From Variibacter gotjawalensis (lineage in GTDB: Bacteria; Pseudomonadota; Alphaproteobacteria; Rhizobiales; Xanthobacteraceae), in assembly GCF_002355335.1 (NCBI RefSeq), contig NZ_AP014946.1, positions 2,867,501 through 2,931,500 of the forward strand: DNA of 64,000 bases, read 5' to 3'. How positions within the stretch are numbered: the first letter of the stretch is position 1; each line of letters opens with the position of its first letter. The notes beneath the pieces are model-generated. The model ran no database searches. It saw only the letters and a program-made list of their open reading frames with translations, and was not told where the DNA came from. Shown here piece by piece: positions 8,252-19,626 of this stretch. Both the position numbers and the translations under genes were made by a program.

Positions 8252-8279
8252 TTGCGCTGCTAAAACCGGGCGGTTATAC
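8252..8279 (+). promoter_or_regulatory. Candidate sigma-70-type promoter for rpsB-tsf
   Basis: TTGCGC at 8252-8257 and TTATAC at 8274-8279 are separated by 16 bases and lie about 115 bases before the rpsB start. The leader between them and rpsB is long enough to carry S2 autoregulatory structure, but I cannot assign a known motif. Assignment is by eye only. Confidence 0.4.
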
Positions 8280-8392
8280 ACCGCGCCATCTCACACGCGG
8301 ACATATGGCTCGTATGCCATCCGGTGAGGCTTTCCAGCCTAATACGCTCGTTTGCCTCAATGGTCCGCGGAGGAACAACCGGAGAATTGATA

Positions 8393-9400
<1,008 letters not shown>

Positions 9401-9403
9401 TCG

Positions 9404-9463
9404 CTGCGGGAGTATCCCGCAGCACTTTTCGTCATTCTGACATGCGCGGCGGCTACGCCGCGC
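9404..9463 (+). terminator. Two hairpins between rpsB and tsf, likely partial terminator/attenuator
   Basis: CTGCGGGA-GTA-TCCCGCAG (9404-9422) is followed by CACTTTTCG. A second perfect hairpin GCGCGGCG-GCTA-CGCCGCGC (9444-9463) follows, then CTTTATCCTTT. Both lie between rpsB and tsf, where partial read-through would give more S2 message than EF-Ts message, or where mRNA processing could occur. Confidence 0.55.
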
Positions 9464-9494
9464 CTTTATCCTTTGAAAGAACAGGACTGATCCA

Positions 9495-10421
9495 ATGGCG
9501 AACATCTCCGCCGCAATGGTCAAAGAACTCCGCGAGAAGACGGGCGCGGGCATGATGGATTGCAAGCAGGCGCTCAACGAGGCGAACGGCGACATGGAAG
9601 CCGCCGTCGATTGGCTGCGCAAGAAGGGGCTCTCGAAGGCCGCCAAGAAGGCCGGCCGCGTTGCGGCCGAAGGCCTCGTTGCGGTCGAGTCGGCCGGTCA
9701 CCACGCCGCGATCCTCGAAGTGAATTCGGAGACGGACTTCGTTGCCCGCAACGACCAGTTCCAGGCTTTCGCACGCGAAGCCGCCAAGGTCGCGCTGATG
9801 GGCGACGGCAGCATCCCGAGCCTCGAAGCCGCTCACTTCCCGGGCGAGAAGACGACCGTGAAGGATCGTCTGCAGGAGCTCATCGCGACGATCGGCGAGA
9901 ACATGACTCTCCGCCGCGTCGACAAGATCGAGCTGAAGCAAGGCGTGATCGCGTCCTACATCCATTCGCCGATCCGCGAAGGTCTCGGCAAGATCGGCGT
10001 GCTCGTCGCGCTCGAGTCGAAGGGCGACGTCGACCTGTTGTCGACGCTCGGCCGCCAGATTGCGATGCACGTCTCGGCGATGAACCCGGTTGCGGTCGAC
10101 GGCGAGAGCATCCCGGCCGACGTGATCGAGCGCGAGAAGCAGATTCTCCGCGAGAAGAACGCCGGCAAGCCGGCCAACGTTCTCGAGAAGATCGTCGAGA
10201 GCGGCCTCAAGAGCTACTACAAGGAAGTCACGCTGCTCGAGCAGCCGTCGGTGCATCCGGATCACGCCGGCAAGTCGATTGCCCAGGTGCTCAAGGAAGC
10301 CGAAGGCAAGGCCGGCGGTCCGATCAAGCTGACGCGCTTCGTTCGCTACGGTCTTGGCGACGGCATCGAAAAGGGCGAAGGCCCGGACTTCGCCACCGAA
10401 GTCGCCTCGATGGCGCGCTAG
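9495..10421 (+). CDS. tsf: Elongation factor Ts
   Basis: EF-Ts releases GDP from EF-Tu so that it can be recharged with GTP. The 308-residue protein has the family signatures [19 protein letters not shown] and a later [14 protein letters not shown], the loop that inserts into EF-Tu, followed by the paired core subdomains and the short coiled-coil region. Length is normal. It follows rpsB after two hairpins and precedes pyrH in the usual order. A small hairpin (10428-10449) sits right after its stop. Confidence 0.97.
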   Translation: MANISAAMVKELREKTGAGMMDCKQALNEANGDMEAAVDWLRKKGLSKAAKKAGRVAAEGLVAVESAGHHAAILEVNSETDFVARNDQFQAFAREAAKVALMGDGSIPSLEAAHFPGEKTTVKDRLQELIATIGENMTLRRVDKIELKQGVIASYIHSPIREGLGKIGVLVALESKGDVDLLSTLGRQIAMHVSAMNPVAVDGESIPADVIEREKQILREKNAGKPANVLEKIVESGLKSYYKEVTLLEQPSVHPDHAGKSIAQVLKEAEGKAGGPIKLTRFVRYGLGDGIEKGEGPDFATEVASMAR

Positions 10422-10427
10422 CGGCGA

Positions 10428-10449
10428 GCGCCCGGTTTCAATCGGGCGC
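10428..10449 (+). other. Hairpin between tsf and pyrH
   Basis: GCGCCCG and CGGGCGC form a seven-base stem with an eight-base loop seven bases after the tsf stop codon. There is no T-tract, so it is more likely an mRNA-stabilising or attenuating element than a full terminator. Confidence 0.5.
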
Positions 10450-10524
10450 GAGTCGGTTAAGCTATGTGAAAAGGCCGAGCGCGTTCCGGACACGGGGCGC
10501 GCTTCGCCATAACAGGAGTAGCGC

Positions 10525-11241
10525 ATGCCGAAGCCGAAATATGCCCGCGTGATCGTGAAGGTCTCGGGCGAGGCTTTGTTGAAGGGCGCTTCCACGATCG
10601 ACCAGAAGACGCTGGAACAGGTTGCGGACGATCTCGTCGCTTCGCAAAAGGCAGGCACCTCGATCGGCGTGGTGGTCGGCGGCGGCAATATCTTCCGCGG
10701 CGTGACGGTATCGAAGCAGGGACTCCCAAGGCCGACCGGCGACACGATGGGTATGCTGGCGACGGTGATGAATTCGCTCGCGCTCGAAGTCGCGATCAAC
10801 CGTGCCGGCGGCGAAGCGCGTGCGATGTCCGCGATCGCGATGCCGCAAGTCTGCGAGACTTACGATCGTTCGCGCGCCGAGCGTCACATGGAGCAGGGGC
10901 GTATCGTGCTGCTCGGCGGCGGAACCGCCAACCCGTTCTTCACCACCGACACCACCGCAGTGCTTCGCGCCTGCGAACTGTCATGCGAAGCGGTGCTCAA
11001 AGCGACCAATGTCGACGGCGTCTACAGCGCGGACCCGAAGAAAGATCCAAAGGCGAAGCGCTACGATCGCTTGACGCACGCCGACGCAATTGCGAACGAT
11101 CTCAAAGTGATGGACGCGACGGCCTTCGCGCTTGCCCGCGAGAACCGGATGCCTATCATTGTGTTCTCGATGGCCGAGCCGGGATCGATCGGCGCCGCTC
11201 TCAGCGGCAAGGGCCGTTCCACGCTCGTCGCGGCTGAGTAA
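10525..11241 (+). CDS. pyrH: UMP kinase
   Basis: PyrH phosphorylates UMP to UDP, the entry to UTP and CTP for RNA, cell wall and LPS precursors. The 238-residue protein has the amino-acid-kinase fold motifs [10 protein letters not shown] and [11 protein letters not shown] at the phosphate-binding loops, TADTxxT-like TDTTAVLRA near the acceptor site, and the C-terminal GKGRSTLV. An AGGAG site precedes the ATG. It lies between tsf and frr, as in most bacteria. The CTP synthase gene pyrG is also in this window. Confidence 0.97.
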   Translation: MPKPKYARVIVKVSGEALLKGASTIDQKTLEQVADDLVASQKAGTSIGVVVGGGNIFRGVTVSKQGLPRPTGDTMGMLATVMNSLALEVAINRAGGEARAMSAIAMPQVCETYDRSRAERHMEQGRIVLLGGGTANPFFTTDTTAVLRACELSCEAVLKATNVDGVYSADPKKDPKAKRYDRLTHADAIANDLKVMDATAFALARENRMPIIVFSMAEPGSIGAALSGKGRSTLVAAE

Positions 11242-11265
11242 ACAGTTTTTGCCGAGAGGTTGACC

Positions 11266-11829
11266 ATGGCTACCCCAACGTATGACGCAGACGATCTGCA
11301 GCGCCGCATGACAGGCGCGATCGCAAACCTTCGCCAGGAGCTCGGTGGTCTGCGCACCGGCCGCGCGTCGGCAAGCCTCGTCGAGCCCGTGCAGGTCGAA
11401 GCTTACGGAAGCATGATGCCGCTCAATCAAGTCGCGAGCGTCAGCGTTCCGGAGCCGCGCATGCTGTCGATTCAGGTGTGGGACAAGTCGATGGTCCACG
11501 CCGTCGAGAAGGCGATCGTGAATTCGAATCTCGGCCTCTCGCCCGCGACCGAAGGTCAGGTCATTCGCCTGCGCTTGCCGGAACTCACGCAGGATCGCCG
11601 CAAGGACCTCGTGAAGGTTGCGCACAAATACACGGAGGCCGCAAAGGTTGCCGTGCGCCACGTGCGCCGCGACGGCCTCGACATCTTGAAGAAGATGGAA
11701 AAGGACGCCGGGCTTAGCAAGGACGATCACGAACGCATGGCCGATCAGGTGCAAAAGACGACCGATCAGAACATTGCCGAGATTGATCAATTGCTCGCCG
11801 TGAAGGAAAAAGAGATCCTCACGGTCTGA
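11266..11829 (+). CDS. frr: Ribosome recycling factor
   Basis: RRF works with EF-G to split the post-termination ribosome. The 187-residue product has the family pattern [48 protein letters not shown] and [17 protein letters not shown], giving the tRNA-shaped helical bundle. I chose the ATG at 11266 with GAGAGG before it, over a TTG six bases upstream. It is directly followed by uppS with a 24-base gap. Confidence 0.97.
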   Translation: MATPTYDADDLQRRMTGAIANLRQELGGLRTGRASASLVEPVQVEAYGSMMPLNQVASVSVPEPRMLSIQVWDKSMVHAVEKAIVNSNLGLSPATEGQVIRLRLPELTQDRRKDLVKVAHKYTEAAKVAVRHVRRDGLDILKKMEKDAGLSKDDHERMADQVQKTTDQNIAEIDQLLAVKEKEILTV

Positions 11830-11853
11830 TTGGAGGAGGGCGTACGCCCTGTC

Positions 11854-12612
11854 ATGAGTGAGGCCGCTGCGGTACCGGCCGCTGCTACTCCGGGTCTAAA
11901 AGCTCCCCGTCATGTTGCAATCATCATGGATGGCAACGGACGCTGGGCAGCCGCGCGCGGATTTCCGCGTGCCGAAGGACATCGGCGCGGCGTCGAAGCG
12001 CTACGCAAGACGGTGCGCGCCGCCGGCGAACTCGGCGTAAAATTTCTCACCATCTTCTCGTTCAGCTCGGAGAACTGGTCGCGTCCCGCGTCCGAAGTTT
12101 TCGAGCTGATGGGACTGCTACGCCGCTTCATCCGTAACGACCTCGCTGACCTGCATCGCAGCGGCGTCAAGGTGCGCATCATCGGCGAGCGCAACGGTTT
12201 GGCACCGGATATTGCGAGCCTGCTCGATGAAGCCGAGCAGCTCACCCGCAACAACGATGGCCTCGTGCTCGTCGTCGCATTCAACTACGGTGCGCGCCAG
12301 GAAATCGCGCGCGCAATGGCGCGGATCGCTCAAGAGGTTGCGGCGGGGCGTCTCGCTGCCGACAAGGTGACGGACCAGACGATATCGCTGCATCTTGACG
12401 CGCCGGATGTGCCTGACCCGGATCTCATCATCCGCACCAGCGGCGAGCAGCGGCTATCGAACTTCCTGCTGTGGCAGGCCGCTTACAGCGAACTCGTCTT
12501 CGTACCCGTGCTGTGGCCCGACTTCGATCGCGCCGCGCTCGAAAAGGCGATCGAGGAATTCCATGGCCGCGAGCGGCGCTTCGGCGGGCTCGCCGCGCAA
12601 GCCACCCCATGA
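11854..12612 (+). CDS. uppS: Isoprenyl transferase (undecaprenyl diphosphate synthase)
   Basis: UppS makes the C55 lipid carrier for peptidoglycan, O-antigen and other glycans by cis-condensation of isopentenyl diphosphate. The motif [14 protein letters not shown] gives the catalytic Asp26 and the diphosphate-binding Arg. [11 protein letters not shown] and the C-terminal [19 protein letters not shown] and YSEL are also canonical. A GGAGGAGGG site precedes the ATG at 11854. The stop overlaps the cdsA start (ATGA). The ten-residue Ala/Pro N-terminal extension is not conserved. Confidence 0.96.
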   Translation: MSEAAAVPAAATPGLKAPRHVAIIMDGNGRWAAARGFPRAEGHRRGVEALRKTVRAAGELGVKFLTIFSFSSENWSRPASEVFELMGLLRRFIRNDLADLHRSGVKVRIIGERNGLAPDIASLLDEAEQLTRNNDGLVLVVAFNYGARQEIARAMARIAQEVAAGRLAADKVTDQTISLHLDAPDVPDPDLIIRTSGEQRLSNFLLWQAAYSELVFVPVLWPDFDRAALEKAIEEFHGRERRFGGLAAQATP

Positions 12613-13448
12613 TGGCCGATCAAGGCGCAACGGCGAAACCGCGCAGCGAACTCGCGCTGCGTGTCGTCTCGTCGCTGGTTCTTGCGCCTCTCGTGCTCGG
12701 CGCTACTTGGTACGGCGGCTGGCCCTTCGGTCTTCTCTGGCTCGTCGCTGCCGTCGCGGTCTGGTGGGAGTGGTGCGGCCTTGTCGATCAGCCGTCGCGC
12801 TGGACCGTCTTCGCGCTCGGCACGGTCGGCATCGTCATCGCGGCGCTTGCGCTTGAATTCCGCCAGTCGCTGATCGCCATCGGCGTGCTGCTCGCAACCA
12901 CCGTCCTCGCCACCGCGCTGGCTGCCGCGCGTCGCGAATGGAGTGGAGCAGGGGTTATCTATTCCGGCGCGGTCGCGCTCAGCCCCGTGATGCTCCGCCA
13001 GGATTCCGAGTGGGGGCTCGTCGCGATTGTGCTGCTCTTCGCGGTCGTCTGGGGCACCGACATCGCGGGCTATTTCGGCGGCCGCGCGATCGGCGGTCCT
13101 AAGCTGTGGCCGGCGGTCAGCCCGAAGAAGACGTGGTCGGGCGCGCTCAGCGGTCTTGCGCTAACCCTCGTCCTCAGCGTCCTGCTCGGTTGGATCGCTG
13201 GCGTACGCTCGGTCGTCGTCTTGGCTTTGGTCGGGATCGTCTTGTCGGCGGTCTCGCAGGCCGGTGATCTTTTCGAGTCCTCGATGAAGCGGCATTTCGG
13301 CGCCAAGGATTCCGGCAACCTGATTCCCGGCCATGGCGGCGTCATGGACCGGCTCGACGGTTTCATTTTTGCCGCAGCCGCCGCACTTCTCATCGGACTT
13401 GCGCACACGGGCCTGGAATCGCCTTCCCGTGGGCTGCTGATCTGGTAA
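12609..13448 (+). CDS. cdsA: Phosphatidate cytidylyltransferase (CDP-diglyceride synthase)
   Basis: CdsA makes CDP-diacylglycerol from phosphatidic acid and CTP at the inner membrane. The 279-residue protein is strongly hydrophobic with about seven or eight membrane segments. It ends with the CDP-transferase signature [18 protein letters not shown] then MDRLDGF, which holds the metal-binding aspartates. The ATG overlaps the uppS stop. It precedes dxr by eight bases, giving the usual uppS-cdsA-dxr-rseP-bamA order. Confidence 0.95.
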   Translation: MMADQGATAKPRSELALRVVSSLVLAPLVLGATWYGGWPFGLLWLVAAVAVWWEWCGLVDQPSRWTVFALGTVGIVIAALALEFRQSLIAIGVLLATTVLATALAAARREWSGAGVIYSGAVALSPVMLRQDSEWGLVAIVLLFAVVWGTDIAGYFGGRAIGGPKLWPAVSPKKTWSGALSGLALTLVLSVLLGWIAGVRSVVVLALVGIVLSAVSQAGDLFESSMKRHFGAKDSGNLIPGHGGVMDRLDGFIFAAAAALLIGLAHTGLESPSRGLLIW

Positions 13449-13456
13449 GAAGGGCG

Positions 13457-14656
13457 ATGCTTCAGACCGAAACCGCGCCGATGCGGATCAGCATTCTTGG
13501 CGCTACCGGCTCGATCGGCACGAGCACCATCGACCTCGTCCGCCGTGCCCCGAAGCGCTATGCCGTGCAGGCGATCTCCGCCAACAGCAATGCCAGCGGA
13601 TTGGCGCAGATCGCGCGCGAACTGCGCGCCGGTTTTGCGGCCGTCGCCGACCCGAAAGCCTATCGCGCGCTGAAGGCCGAACTCTCGGGCTCCGGCATCG
13701 AAGCTGCTGCCGGCCCCGAGGCCGTCTCGGAGGCCGGCGCGCGCGATGCCGATTGGGTGATGGCCGCGATCAGCGGCGCCAGCGGCCTCGAGCCGACGCT
13801 TGCCGCCGTAAAGCGCGGCCGCAAAGTGGCGCTCGCCAATAAGGAATGCCTCGTCTGCGCCGGCACGCTTTTCATGCGCACCGCCGCCGAACACGGCGCA
13901 ACGATCCTACCGGCCGACTCCGAACACAACGCCATCGCGCAGGCGATGGGTGCGGGCAGCCGCGAGGATGTTCGCAAAATCACCGTCACGGCGTCCGGCG
14001 GCCCGTTCCGCACGTTCACGAAAGAGCAGCTTAAGGCCGTCACCCGAGAGCAGGCGCTCAAACATCCGAACTACGCGATGGGTGCGAAGATCACGGTCGA
14101 CTCGTCGACCATGATGAACAAAGGCCTCGAACTCATTGAGGCGCATCATTTGTTCGATGCGCCACCCGAGATGCTCGATGCCGTCGTCCACCCGCAGCAG
14201 GCAATCCACGGCATGGTCGAATTTCGCGACGGCTCGCTGGTCGCCGCGATGGCGACGCCGGACATGCGGCTGCCGATCGCGCACTGCCTCGCTTGGCCGG
14301 ATCGCATCACGGATGCGGCCGAGCCGCTCGACCTTGCGCGCATCGGTACGCTGACGTTCGAGACGCCCGACACCGACCGCTTCCCGTGCCTCAAATTGGC
14401 ACGTCAGGCGATGGAAGCCGGGAAGGGCGCACCGACCGTGCTCAACGCGGCGAATGAGATCGCGGTGGCGGCGTTCCTCGCCGGCGGTCTGAGTTATCTC
14501 GGCATCCCGCTCTTGGTCGCGGCCGCGCTTGATGCAGCGGCGCAGCGCGGACTGATGCACGAGCCGTCGAGTGTTTCCGATGCGCTGGAAATTGATCGCG
14601 CGGCCCGTAGCCTTGCGGCCGAGCTTCTGCCAGAAATTGCCGCAAAGTCGTCCTAA
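13457..14656 (+). CDS. dxr: 1-deoxy-D-xylulose-5-phosphate reductoisomerase
   Basis: Dxr converts DXP to MEP using NADPH, the first committed step of the non-mevalonate isoprenoid pathway that feeds UppS. The 399-residue protein has the NADPH-binding ISILGATGSIGTSTIDLV, then ALANKECLVCAG, LPADSEHNAIAQ with the metal/substrate residues, TVTASGGPFR, and the MMNKGLELIEAHHLF segment. The start may be the ATG at 13457 or an internal ATG eight codons later (APMRISILG). It sits eight bases after cdsA. Confidence 0.96.
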   Translation: MLQTETAPMRISILGATGSIGTSTIDLVRRAPKRYAVQAISANSNASGLAQIARELRAGFAAVADPKAYRALKAELSGSGIEAAAGPEAVSEAGARDADWVMAAISGASGLEPTLAAVKRGRKVALANKECLVCAGTLFMRTAAEHGATILPADSEHNAIAQAMGAGSREDVRKITVTASGGPFRTFTKEQLKAVTREQALKHPNYAMGAKITVDSSTMMNKGLELIEAHHLFDAPPEMLDAVVHPQQAIHGMVEFRDGSLVAAMATPDMRLPIAHCLAWPDRITDAAEPLDLARIGTLTFETPDTDRFPCLKLARQAMEAGKGAPTVLNAANEIAVAAFLAGGLSYLGIPLLVAAALDAAAQRGLMHEPSSVSDALEIDRAARSLAAELLPEIAAKSS

Positions 14657-14719
14657 GACACTAACCATCCGCAACCGCGCGGCAGCGATCCGCGCCGGCG
14701 CGGCGATTTGGAGACGAGG

Positions 14720-15868
14720 GTGCTAGAGAACTTCTCCATCTGGGGTACTGGCCCGATCGGCTGGCTGATCCCGTTCTTGTTCGTCCTCTCGGTCATCGTT
14801 TTCTTCCATGAGCTGGGTCACTTCTGGGTCGCGCGCCGTTGCGGCGTGCGCGTTTTGACCTTCTCGGTCGGCTTCGGCCCCGAAATCTTTGGTTTCAACG
14901 ACAAACACGGCACGCGCTGGAAGATTTCCGCGATTCCGCTCGGCGGCTACGTGAAGTTCTTCGGCGACGAAAATGCCGCGAGCGTGCCGGATCACGAGAC
15001 GGCCGCGCAGATGAACGCCGAGGAGCGCAAGGTCAGCTTCTTCCACAAGCCGGTCGCGCAGCGCGCTGCGGTGGTCGCGGCGGGCCCGATCGCCAACTTC
15101 ATCCTCGCGATTGCGATCTTCGCCGGCATTTTCCTCGTCTATGGTAAACAGATAACCTCGGCCCGGATCAGCGACGTTCAATCCGGCAGCGTTGCCGCCC
15201 AGGCGGGCTTCCAGGCAGGCGATCTCGTCGTCGCTATCAACGACAAGCCGATAGAGAGCTTCAGCGATATGCAGCGAATTGTCAGCGTGAACGCTGGCAA
15301 TCAGCTCAAATTCGAGGTCGAGCGTACCGGAACGCGCCAGGTCATTATGGCGACCCCGGCGATCCGCGAGGTCAAGGACAAGTTCGGCAACGTCAGCCGC
15401 GTCGGCATGCTGGGGCTCACCCGAACCATGGCGCCGGGCGATGTGCGCACCGAGAGCGTCGGACCCGTTAAGGCGATCACAATGGGTTTCGAACAGACCT
15501 GGTTCGTGATCGATCAGACCATGACCTATTTGGGCCGGGTCGTGATGGGTCGCGAGTCGGCTGATCAGCTCGGCGGGCCGATCAAGATCGCGCAGGTTTC
15601 GGGGCAGATGGCCTCGTTGGGGCTCCTGCCGATTCTTCACCTCGCCGCCGTACTGTCGGTTTCGATTGGGCTTTTGAACCTGTTCCCGATTCCGTTGCTG
15701 GATGGTGGTCACCTTTTGTTCTACGCGATAGAGGCCATTCGCGGGAAGCCGTTGTCCGAGCGGGCGCAGGAATATGGCTTCCGGGTGGGGCTGGCTTTGG
15801 TTGTGATGCTGATGGTTTTCGCAACCTACAATGACGTTTCTGGCCTAATTGCCAGGTTGGGGTCGTGA
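14720..15868 (+). CDS. rseP: RIP metalloprotease RseP (site-2 protease)
   Basis: RseP cleaves membrane-spanning anti-sigma factors and remnant signal peptides within the inner membrane. The 382-residue protein has the zinc motif HELGH at residues 30-34 in the first membrane helix, one PDZ domain (about 140-215, with VQSGSVAAQAGFQAGDLVV), and the third zinc ligand in NLFPIPLLDGGHL near the C-terminus. The start is GTG at 14720, set by GGAG seven bases upstream. E. coli RseP has two PDZ domains; the single PDZ here is common in Alphaproteobacteria. Confidence 0.95.
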   Translation: MLENFSIWGTGPIGWLIPFLFVLSVIVFFHELGHFWVARRCGVRVLTFSVGFGPEIFGFNDKHGTRWKISAIPLGGYVKFFGDENAASVPDHETAAQMNAEERKVSFFHKPVAQRAAVVAAGPIANFILAIAIFAGIFLVYGKQITSARISDVQSGSVAAQAGFQAGDLVVAINDKPIESFSDMQRIVSVNAGNQLKFEVERTGTRQVIMATPAIREVKDKFGNVSRVGMLGLTRTMAPGDVRTESVGPVKAITMGFEQTWFVIDQTMTYLGRVVMGRESADQLGGPIKIAQVSGQMASLGLLPILHLAAVLSVSIGLLNLFPIPLLDGGHLLFYAIEAIRGKPLSERAQEYGFRVGLALVVMLMVFATYNDVSGLIARLGS

Positions 15869-16019
15869 CGAGGGCGTGGCCATAGGGCAACGCTTTGAAT
15901 CGAAAGTGGGATCGGGGGGATTCCGGGCGTTTCCCGGCATTCCGAAACTGGGTAGAACCAACGAGTCGGTTGAAGCGGGATTTGCGGCCCGGTTTGACCA
16001 CCCGTTTGAGGAATGAGGC

Positions 16020-18473
16020 GTGTTGCCGATGAGGCTTTGGGTTCGAGTAATTCGTCGCGTTGCGCTGGCAGCGTTGTTGGCCGGCAGCGCCGTTGCTTTG
16101 CAGGAAAGCGGGGTTGTCGAGTTCACGACATCCGCACACGCACAATCGATTGTCGTTCAAGGCAATCGCCGAATCGAGAGCGATACGGTTCGCTCCTATT
16201 TCCGCGTCGGCCCAGGCGAGCGTCTTGATGCGATCCGCATCGACGAGGCCTACAAGGCGCTGGTCGCGACCGGCCTCTTTGAAGACGTTCGTATCTCTCA
16301 GGCCGGTGGCCGCATCGTCGTCACCGTCGTTGAATCGGCGCAGATTGGCCGCGTCGCCTTCGAAGGCAACCGCGCCGTCAAGGACGAGCAGATCACTGCA
16401 GAAATTCAGTCGCGTCCGCGCGGCCCGCTTTCCCGCACGGCCGTGCGCAGCGACGTCCAGCGCATTCTCGACATGTATCGCGCGAACGGCCGCTATGACG
16501 TTCGCGTCGAGCCGAAGATCATCGATCAGTCGAATGGCCGCGTCGATCTCGTCTTCGAAATCACCGAAGGCAAGAAGACGGGCGTTCGCTCGATTAACTT
16601 CTCGGGCAACCGCGCGTATTCGTCGGGCCGGCTGAAGGACGTCATCAAGACGGGTGAGACGGGCATTCTGAGCTTCTTCCGCTCGAATGACGTCTACGAC
16701 CAGGACCGTATCGAGCAGGACCGCGAGCTGCTGCGCCGCCACTATCTCAAGAACGGTTATGCGGACGTCCGCATCACGGCGGCTGTCGCTGAATACGATC
16801 CGGTGTCGCGCGGCTTCAACGTGACCTTCCAGATCGAAGAGGGCGAATACTATCGCATCGGCGCGATCGACGTTCAGTCGAACGTGCGCGAGGTCGACCC
16901 GACCCGTCTGCGCAGCTACGTCAAGGCCCGTCAGGGTGGTGGCTACAACGCCGAAGAGGTCGAGAAGACTGTCGAGCAGATGACGCTCGAGCTTGCACGC
17001 GGCGGTTATCCCTTCGCTGTCGTGCGTCCGCGCGGCGACCGCAATTACGACGCTCGCACCGTCGATCTCGGCTTCGTCGTTGATCAGGGACAGCGCAGCT
17101 ACATCGAGCGCATCAATGTCCGCGGCAACACCCGTACGCGTGACCACGTCATTCGCCGTGAGTTCGATATCGGCGAGGGTGACGCTTACAACCACGCAAT
17201 GGTCGAGCGCGCTGAGCGCCGCCTCAAGAACCTCGGCTTCTTCAAGAGCGTGAAGATCACCAGCGAGCCCGGTTCGGCGCCGGACCGCGTGATCGTCAAC
17301 GTCGACGTCGAAGAAATGTCGACCGGCGAGTTCTCGATCTCGGGCGGCTACTCGACGGCTGACGGCTTCATCGCCGAAGTCAGCGTCGCGGAGCGCAACC
17401 TGCTCGGTAACGGCCAGTTCGCGAAGGCGGCGGTCCAATACGGCCAGCGCGTCCGCGGTTTCGAACTATCCTTCGTCGAGCCGTATCTGCTTGGCTATCG
17501 TCTCGCCTTCGGCGTCGACGTGTTCTCGAAGCAGATTCTCGCTTCGACCTACCAGTCCTACGACTCGAAGACTGTCGGTGGCGGCTTCCGCTTCGGCATT
17601 CCGATCATGGACGACGTGACGCTGCAGCTGCGCTACTCGGCGTACCAGCAGGAGATCACGCTCTCGGCGCTGAACAACTGCTTCCCGTTCAACGCCGGGT
17701 TCTGTATTCCGGCGGCACCGGCATTGCGTCAGGCCGCGAATTACGGCGAAGTGCTGACGTCGCTGGTCGGCTATACGCTGAACTACAACACGCTCGACAA
17801 CTCGCGTAACCCCACCAAGGGCATGGTCCTCGACTTCAAGCAGGACTTCGCAGGCGTCGGCGGCGATGTGCAGTTCATTCGCTCGACCTTCGATGGCCGC
17901 ATGTATTTCGACATCGGCTGGGACCTCATCGGCCTCTTGCGTGGCCAAGCCGGTCACATCGCCGGCTGGGGCAGCCGGGATCCGAACCTGGTGGGCAACG
18001 GCGATCTGCGCATGCTCGATCAGTTCTTCATGGGCCCGAACCTCGTGCGCGGCTTCCAGACTGCCGGTATCGGTCCGCGTGACGTGACGAGCAATTCGAC
18101 GCATGATGCGCTCGGCGGCACGATGTACTGGGGTGTTTCGGCTGAGGTGCAGTACCCGCTGTTCTTCGCTCCAAAGGACTTCGGTATGAAGATGGCTGTC
18201 TTCGCCGACGCCGGTTCGGTTTGGAACTACAAGGGCCTGACGTCGTACCAGGGGCCGGGCCAAGGTCTGCAGACGATGACCGTTCGCGACGAAAACATCA
18301 TCCGCTCGTCAGTCGGCGTCGGCTTGGTCTGGGATTCGCCGTTCGGTCCGCTGCGCTTCGATTACGCAGTTGCGCTCACCAAGGATAAGGGCGTCTGGGA
18401 TCCGGTCGAGGGCCGCAACGTCGGCGGTGACATTACGCAAGCCTTCCGCTTCAGCGGCGGCACGAAGTTCTGA
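16020..18473 (+). CDS. bamA: Outer membrane protein assembly factor BamA
   Basis: BamA is the core of the machine that folds and inserts beta-barrel proteins into the outer membrane. The 817-residue protein has a signal peptide ending at TSAHAQ (about residue 42), five POTRA domains (about 43-420), and a C-terminal barrel ending in AFRFSGGTKF with the terminal aromatic. The lid motif LVRGF is present in MGPNLVRGFQTAGIG. The start may be GTG 16020 or ATG 16029; each has a GAGG upstream. The 151-base gap after rseP could hold a separate promoter. Confidence 0.96.
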   Translation: MLPMRLWVRVIRRVALAALLAGSAVALQESGVVEFTTSAHAQSIVVQGNRRIESDTVRSYFRVGPGERLDAIRIDEAYKALVATGLFEDVRISQAGGRIVVTVVESAQIGRVAFEGNRAVKDEQITAEIQSRPRGPLSRTAVRSDVQRILDMYRANGRYDVRVEPKIIDQSNGRVDLVFEITEGKKTGVRSINFSGNRAYSSGRLKDVIKTGETGILSFFRSNDVYDQDRIEQDRELLRRHYLKNGYADVRITAAVAEYDPVSRGFNVTFQIEEGEYYRIGAIDVQSNVREVDPTRLRSYVKARQGGGYNAEEVEKTVEQMTLELARGGYPFAVVRPRGDRNYDARTVDLGFVVDQGQRSYIERINVRGNTRTRDHVIRREFDIGEGDAYNHAMVERAERRLKNLGFFKSVKITSEPGSAPDRVIVNVDVEEMSTGEFSISGGYSTADGFIAEVSVAERNLLGNGQFAKAAVQYGQRVRGFELSFVEPYLLGYRLAFGVDVFSKQILASTYQSYDSKTVGGGFRFGIPIMDDVTLQLRYSAYQQEITLSALNNCFPFNAGFCIPAAPALRQAANYGEVLTSLVGYTLNYNTLDNSRNPTKGMVLDFKQDFAGVGGDVQFIRSTFDGRMYFDIGWDLIGLLRGQAGHIAGWGSRDPNLVGNGDLRMLDQFFMGPNLVRGFQTAGIGPRDVTSNSTHDALGGTMYWGVSAEVQYPLFFAPKDFGMKMAVFADAGSVWNYKGLTSYQGPGQGLQTMTVRDENIIRSSVGVGLVWDSPFGPLRFDYAVALTKDKGVWDPVEGRNVGGDITQAFRFSGGTKF

Positions 18474-18509
18474 TCTGCAGCCGCGGATACACATTGCGGT
18501 AGAGCTGTC

Positions 18510-18531
18510 TGCGGCCCTATACGGGGCCGCA
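18510..18531 (+). other. Hairpin between bamA and lpxD
   Basis: TGCGGCCC and GGGCCGCA form a perfect eight-base stem with a six-base loop, 18 bases before the lpxD ATG. There is no T-tract. It may reduce read-through or affect translation initiation of lpxD. Confidence 0.5.
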
Positions 18532-18548
18532 GCCACGTTTGGACCAGC

Positions 18549-19610
18549 ATGACCGAGCCGCAGTTTCATCCCCCCGCAAAACGCCTCACCGTCGCCGATA
18601 TCGCGGCGCTTGCAGGCGTCGAAGCGCCTTCGGACGCGCGCGCGGTGACTGGCATTGCGGCGCTCGATCACGCGGGGCCGAACGATCTCGCTTTCCTCGA
18701 TAACCCGAATTACGCGGACCAGCTGGCAACGACTCACGCCGGCATCTGCCTCGTGCCGTTGCGATTCGCCGACAAAACGCCAGCCGGCACGATCGCTATC
18801 GCGACCGCGCAGCCGTATCGCGTCTTCGTTGCCGCCGTCTCTCGGATGTATCCAGGCGCGCTGAAGCCCAGCACGATCGACGGCAGCGACGGCGTCGCCC
18901 AGAACGCGCGCGTTCACCCGACCGTACGCCTTGAGAAGGGCGTCCGGGTCGAAGCCGGCGCCGTCATCGGCCCACATTGCGAGATCGGCAGCGGCACGCA
19001 GATCGCCGCCGGCGCGACCATTGGCCCGCATGTCCGGATCGGCCGCGACTGCTCGATCGGCGCGGCCGCGACGCTCACGCACGCGCTCATAGGCGACCGC
19101 GTCATCATCCATCCGGGTGTTCGCATCGGCCAGGACGGCTTCGGCTACCTTATGGGCCCGAAGAAACACGAGAAAGTGCCACAGGTCGGCCGCGTCATCG
19201 TCCAGGACAATGTCGAGATCGGCGCCAACACGACGATCGATCGCGGCGCCAGCCGCGACACCATGATCGGCGAAGGCACCAAGATCGATAACTTGGTCCA
19301 AATTGGCCACAACTGCATCATCGGCCGTCACTGCGTGATCGTCGCGCAAACCGGGATTTCGGGCAGCTCGACACTGGAAGACCATGTCGTCCTCGGCGCG
19401 CGCGTCGGGGTGAACAATCACGTCACCATCGGCGAGGGCGCGCAGATCGCGGCCGTTAGTGTCGTCCACGGCGATGTGCCGCCCGGCGCGCGCTGGGGAG
19501 GTACTCCGGCGAAGCCCGTTCGGCTCTGGTTCCGCGAGATGAAGCTGCTAGAGCAATTGGCGCGGAAGGGCAGCCAGGATAAAAGCGATCCCGGAACAGA
19601 AGATAGTTGA
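18549..19610 (+). CDS. lpxD: UDP-3-O-(3-hydroxyacyl)glucosamine N-acyltransferase
   Basis: LpxD adds the second hydroxyacyl chain in lipid A synthesis, using acyl-ACP. The 353-residue protein has an N-terminal uridine-binding domain (to about residue 105) and then a left-handed beta-helix of hexapeptide repeats (for example [20 protein letters not shown]). The catalytic-type histidine is in [14 protein letters not shown]. It starts the lpxD-fabZ-lpxA-lpxI-lpxB cluster, directly downstream of bamA, matching the shared role of both in outer membrane biogenesis. Confidence 0.96.
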   Translation: MTEPQFHPPAKRLTVADIAALAGVEAPSDARAVTGIAALDHAGPNDLAFLDNPNYADQLATTHAGICLVPLRFADKTPAGTIAIATAQPYRVFVAAVSRMYPGALKPSTIDGSDGVAQNARVHPTVRLEKGVRVEAGAVIGPHCEIGSGTQIAAGATIGPHVRIGRDCSIGAAATLTHALIGDRVIIHPGVRIGQDGFGYLMGPKKHEKVPQVGRVIVQDNVEIGANTTIDRGASRDTMIGEGTKIDNLVQIGHNCIIGRHCVIVAQTGISGSSTLEDHVVLGARVGVNNHVTIGEGAQIAAVSVVHGDVPPGARWGGTPAKPVRLWFREMKLLEQLARKGSQDKSDPGTEDS

Positions 19611-19626
19611 GCGAAGAGAACGGATT

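Noticed and set aside
15582-17438. 618-codon minus-strand frame opposite rseP and bamA
   Set aside because: Long antisense frames are common opposite G+C-rich genes; bamA is fully supported on the plus strand.
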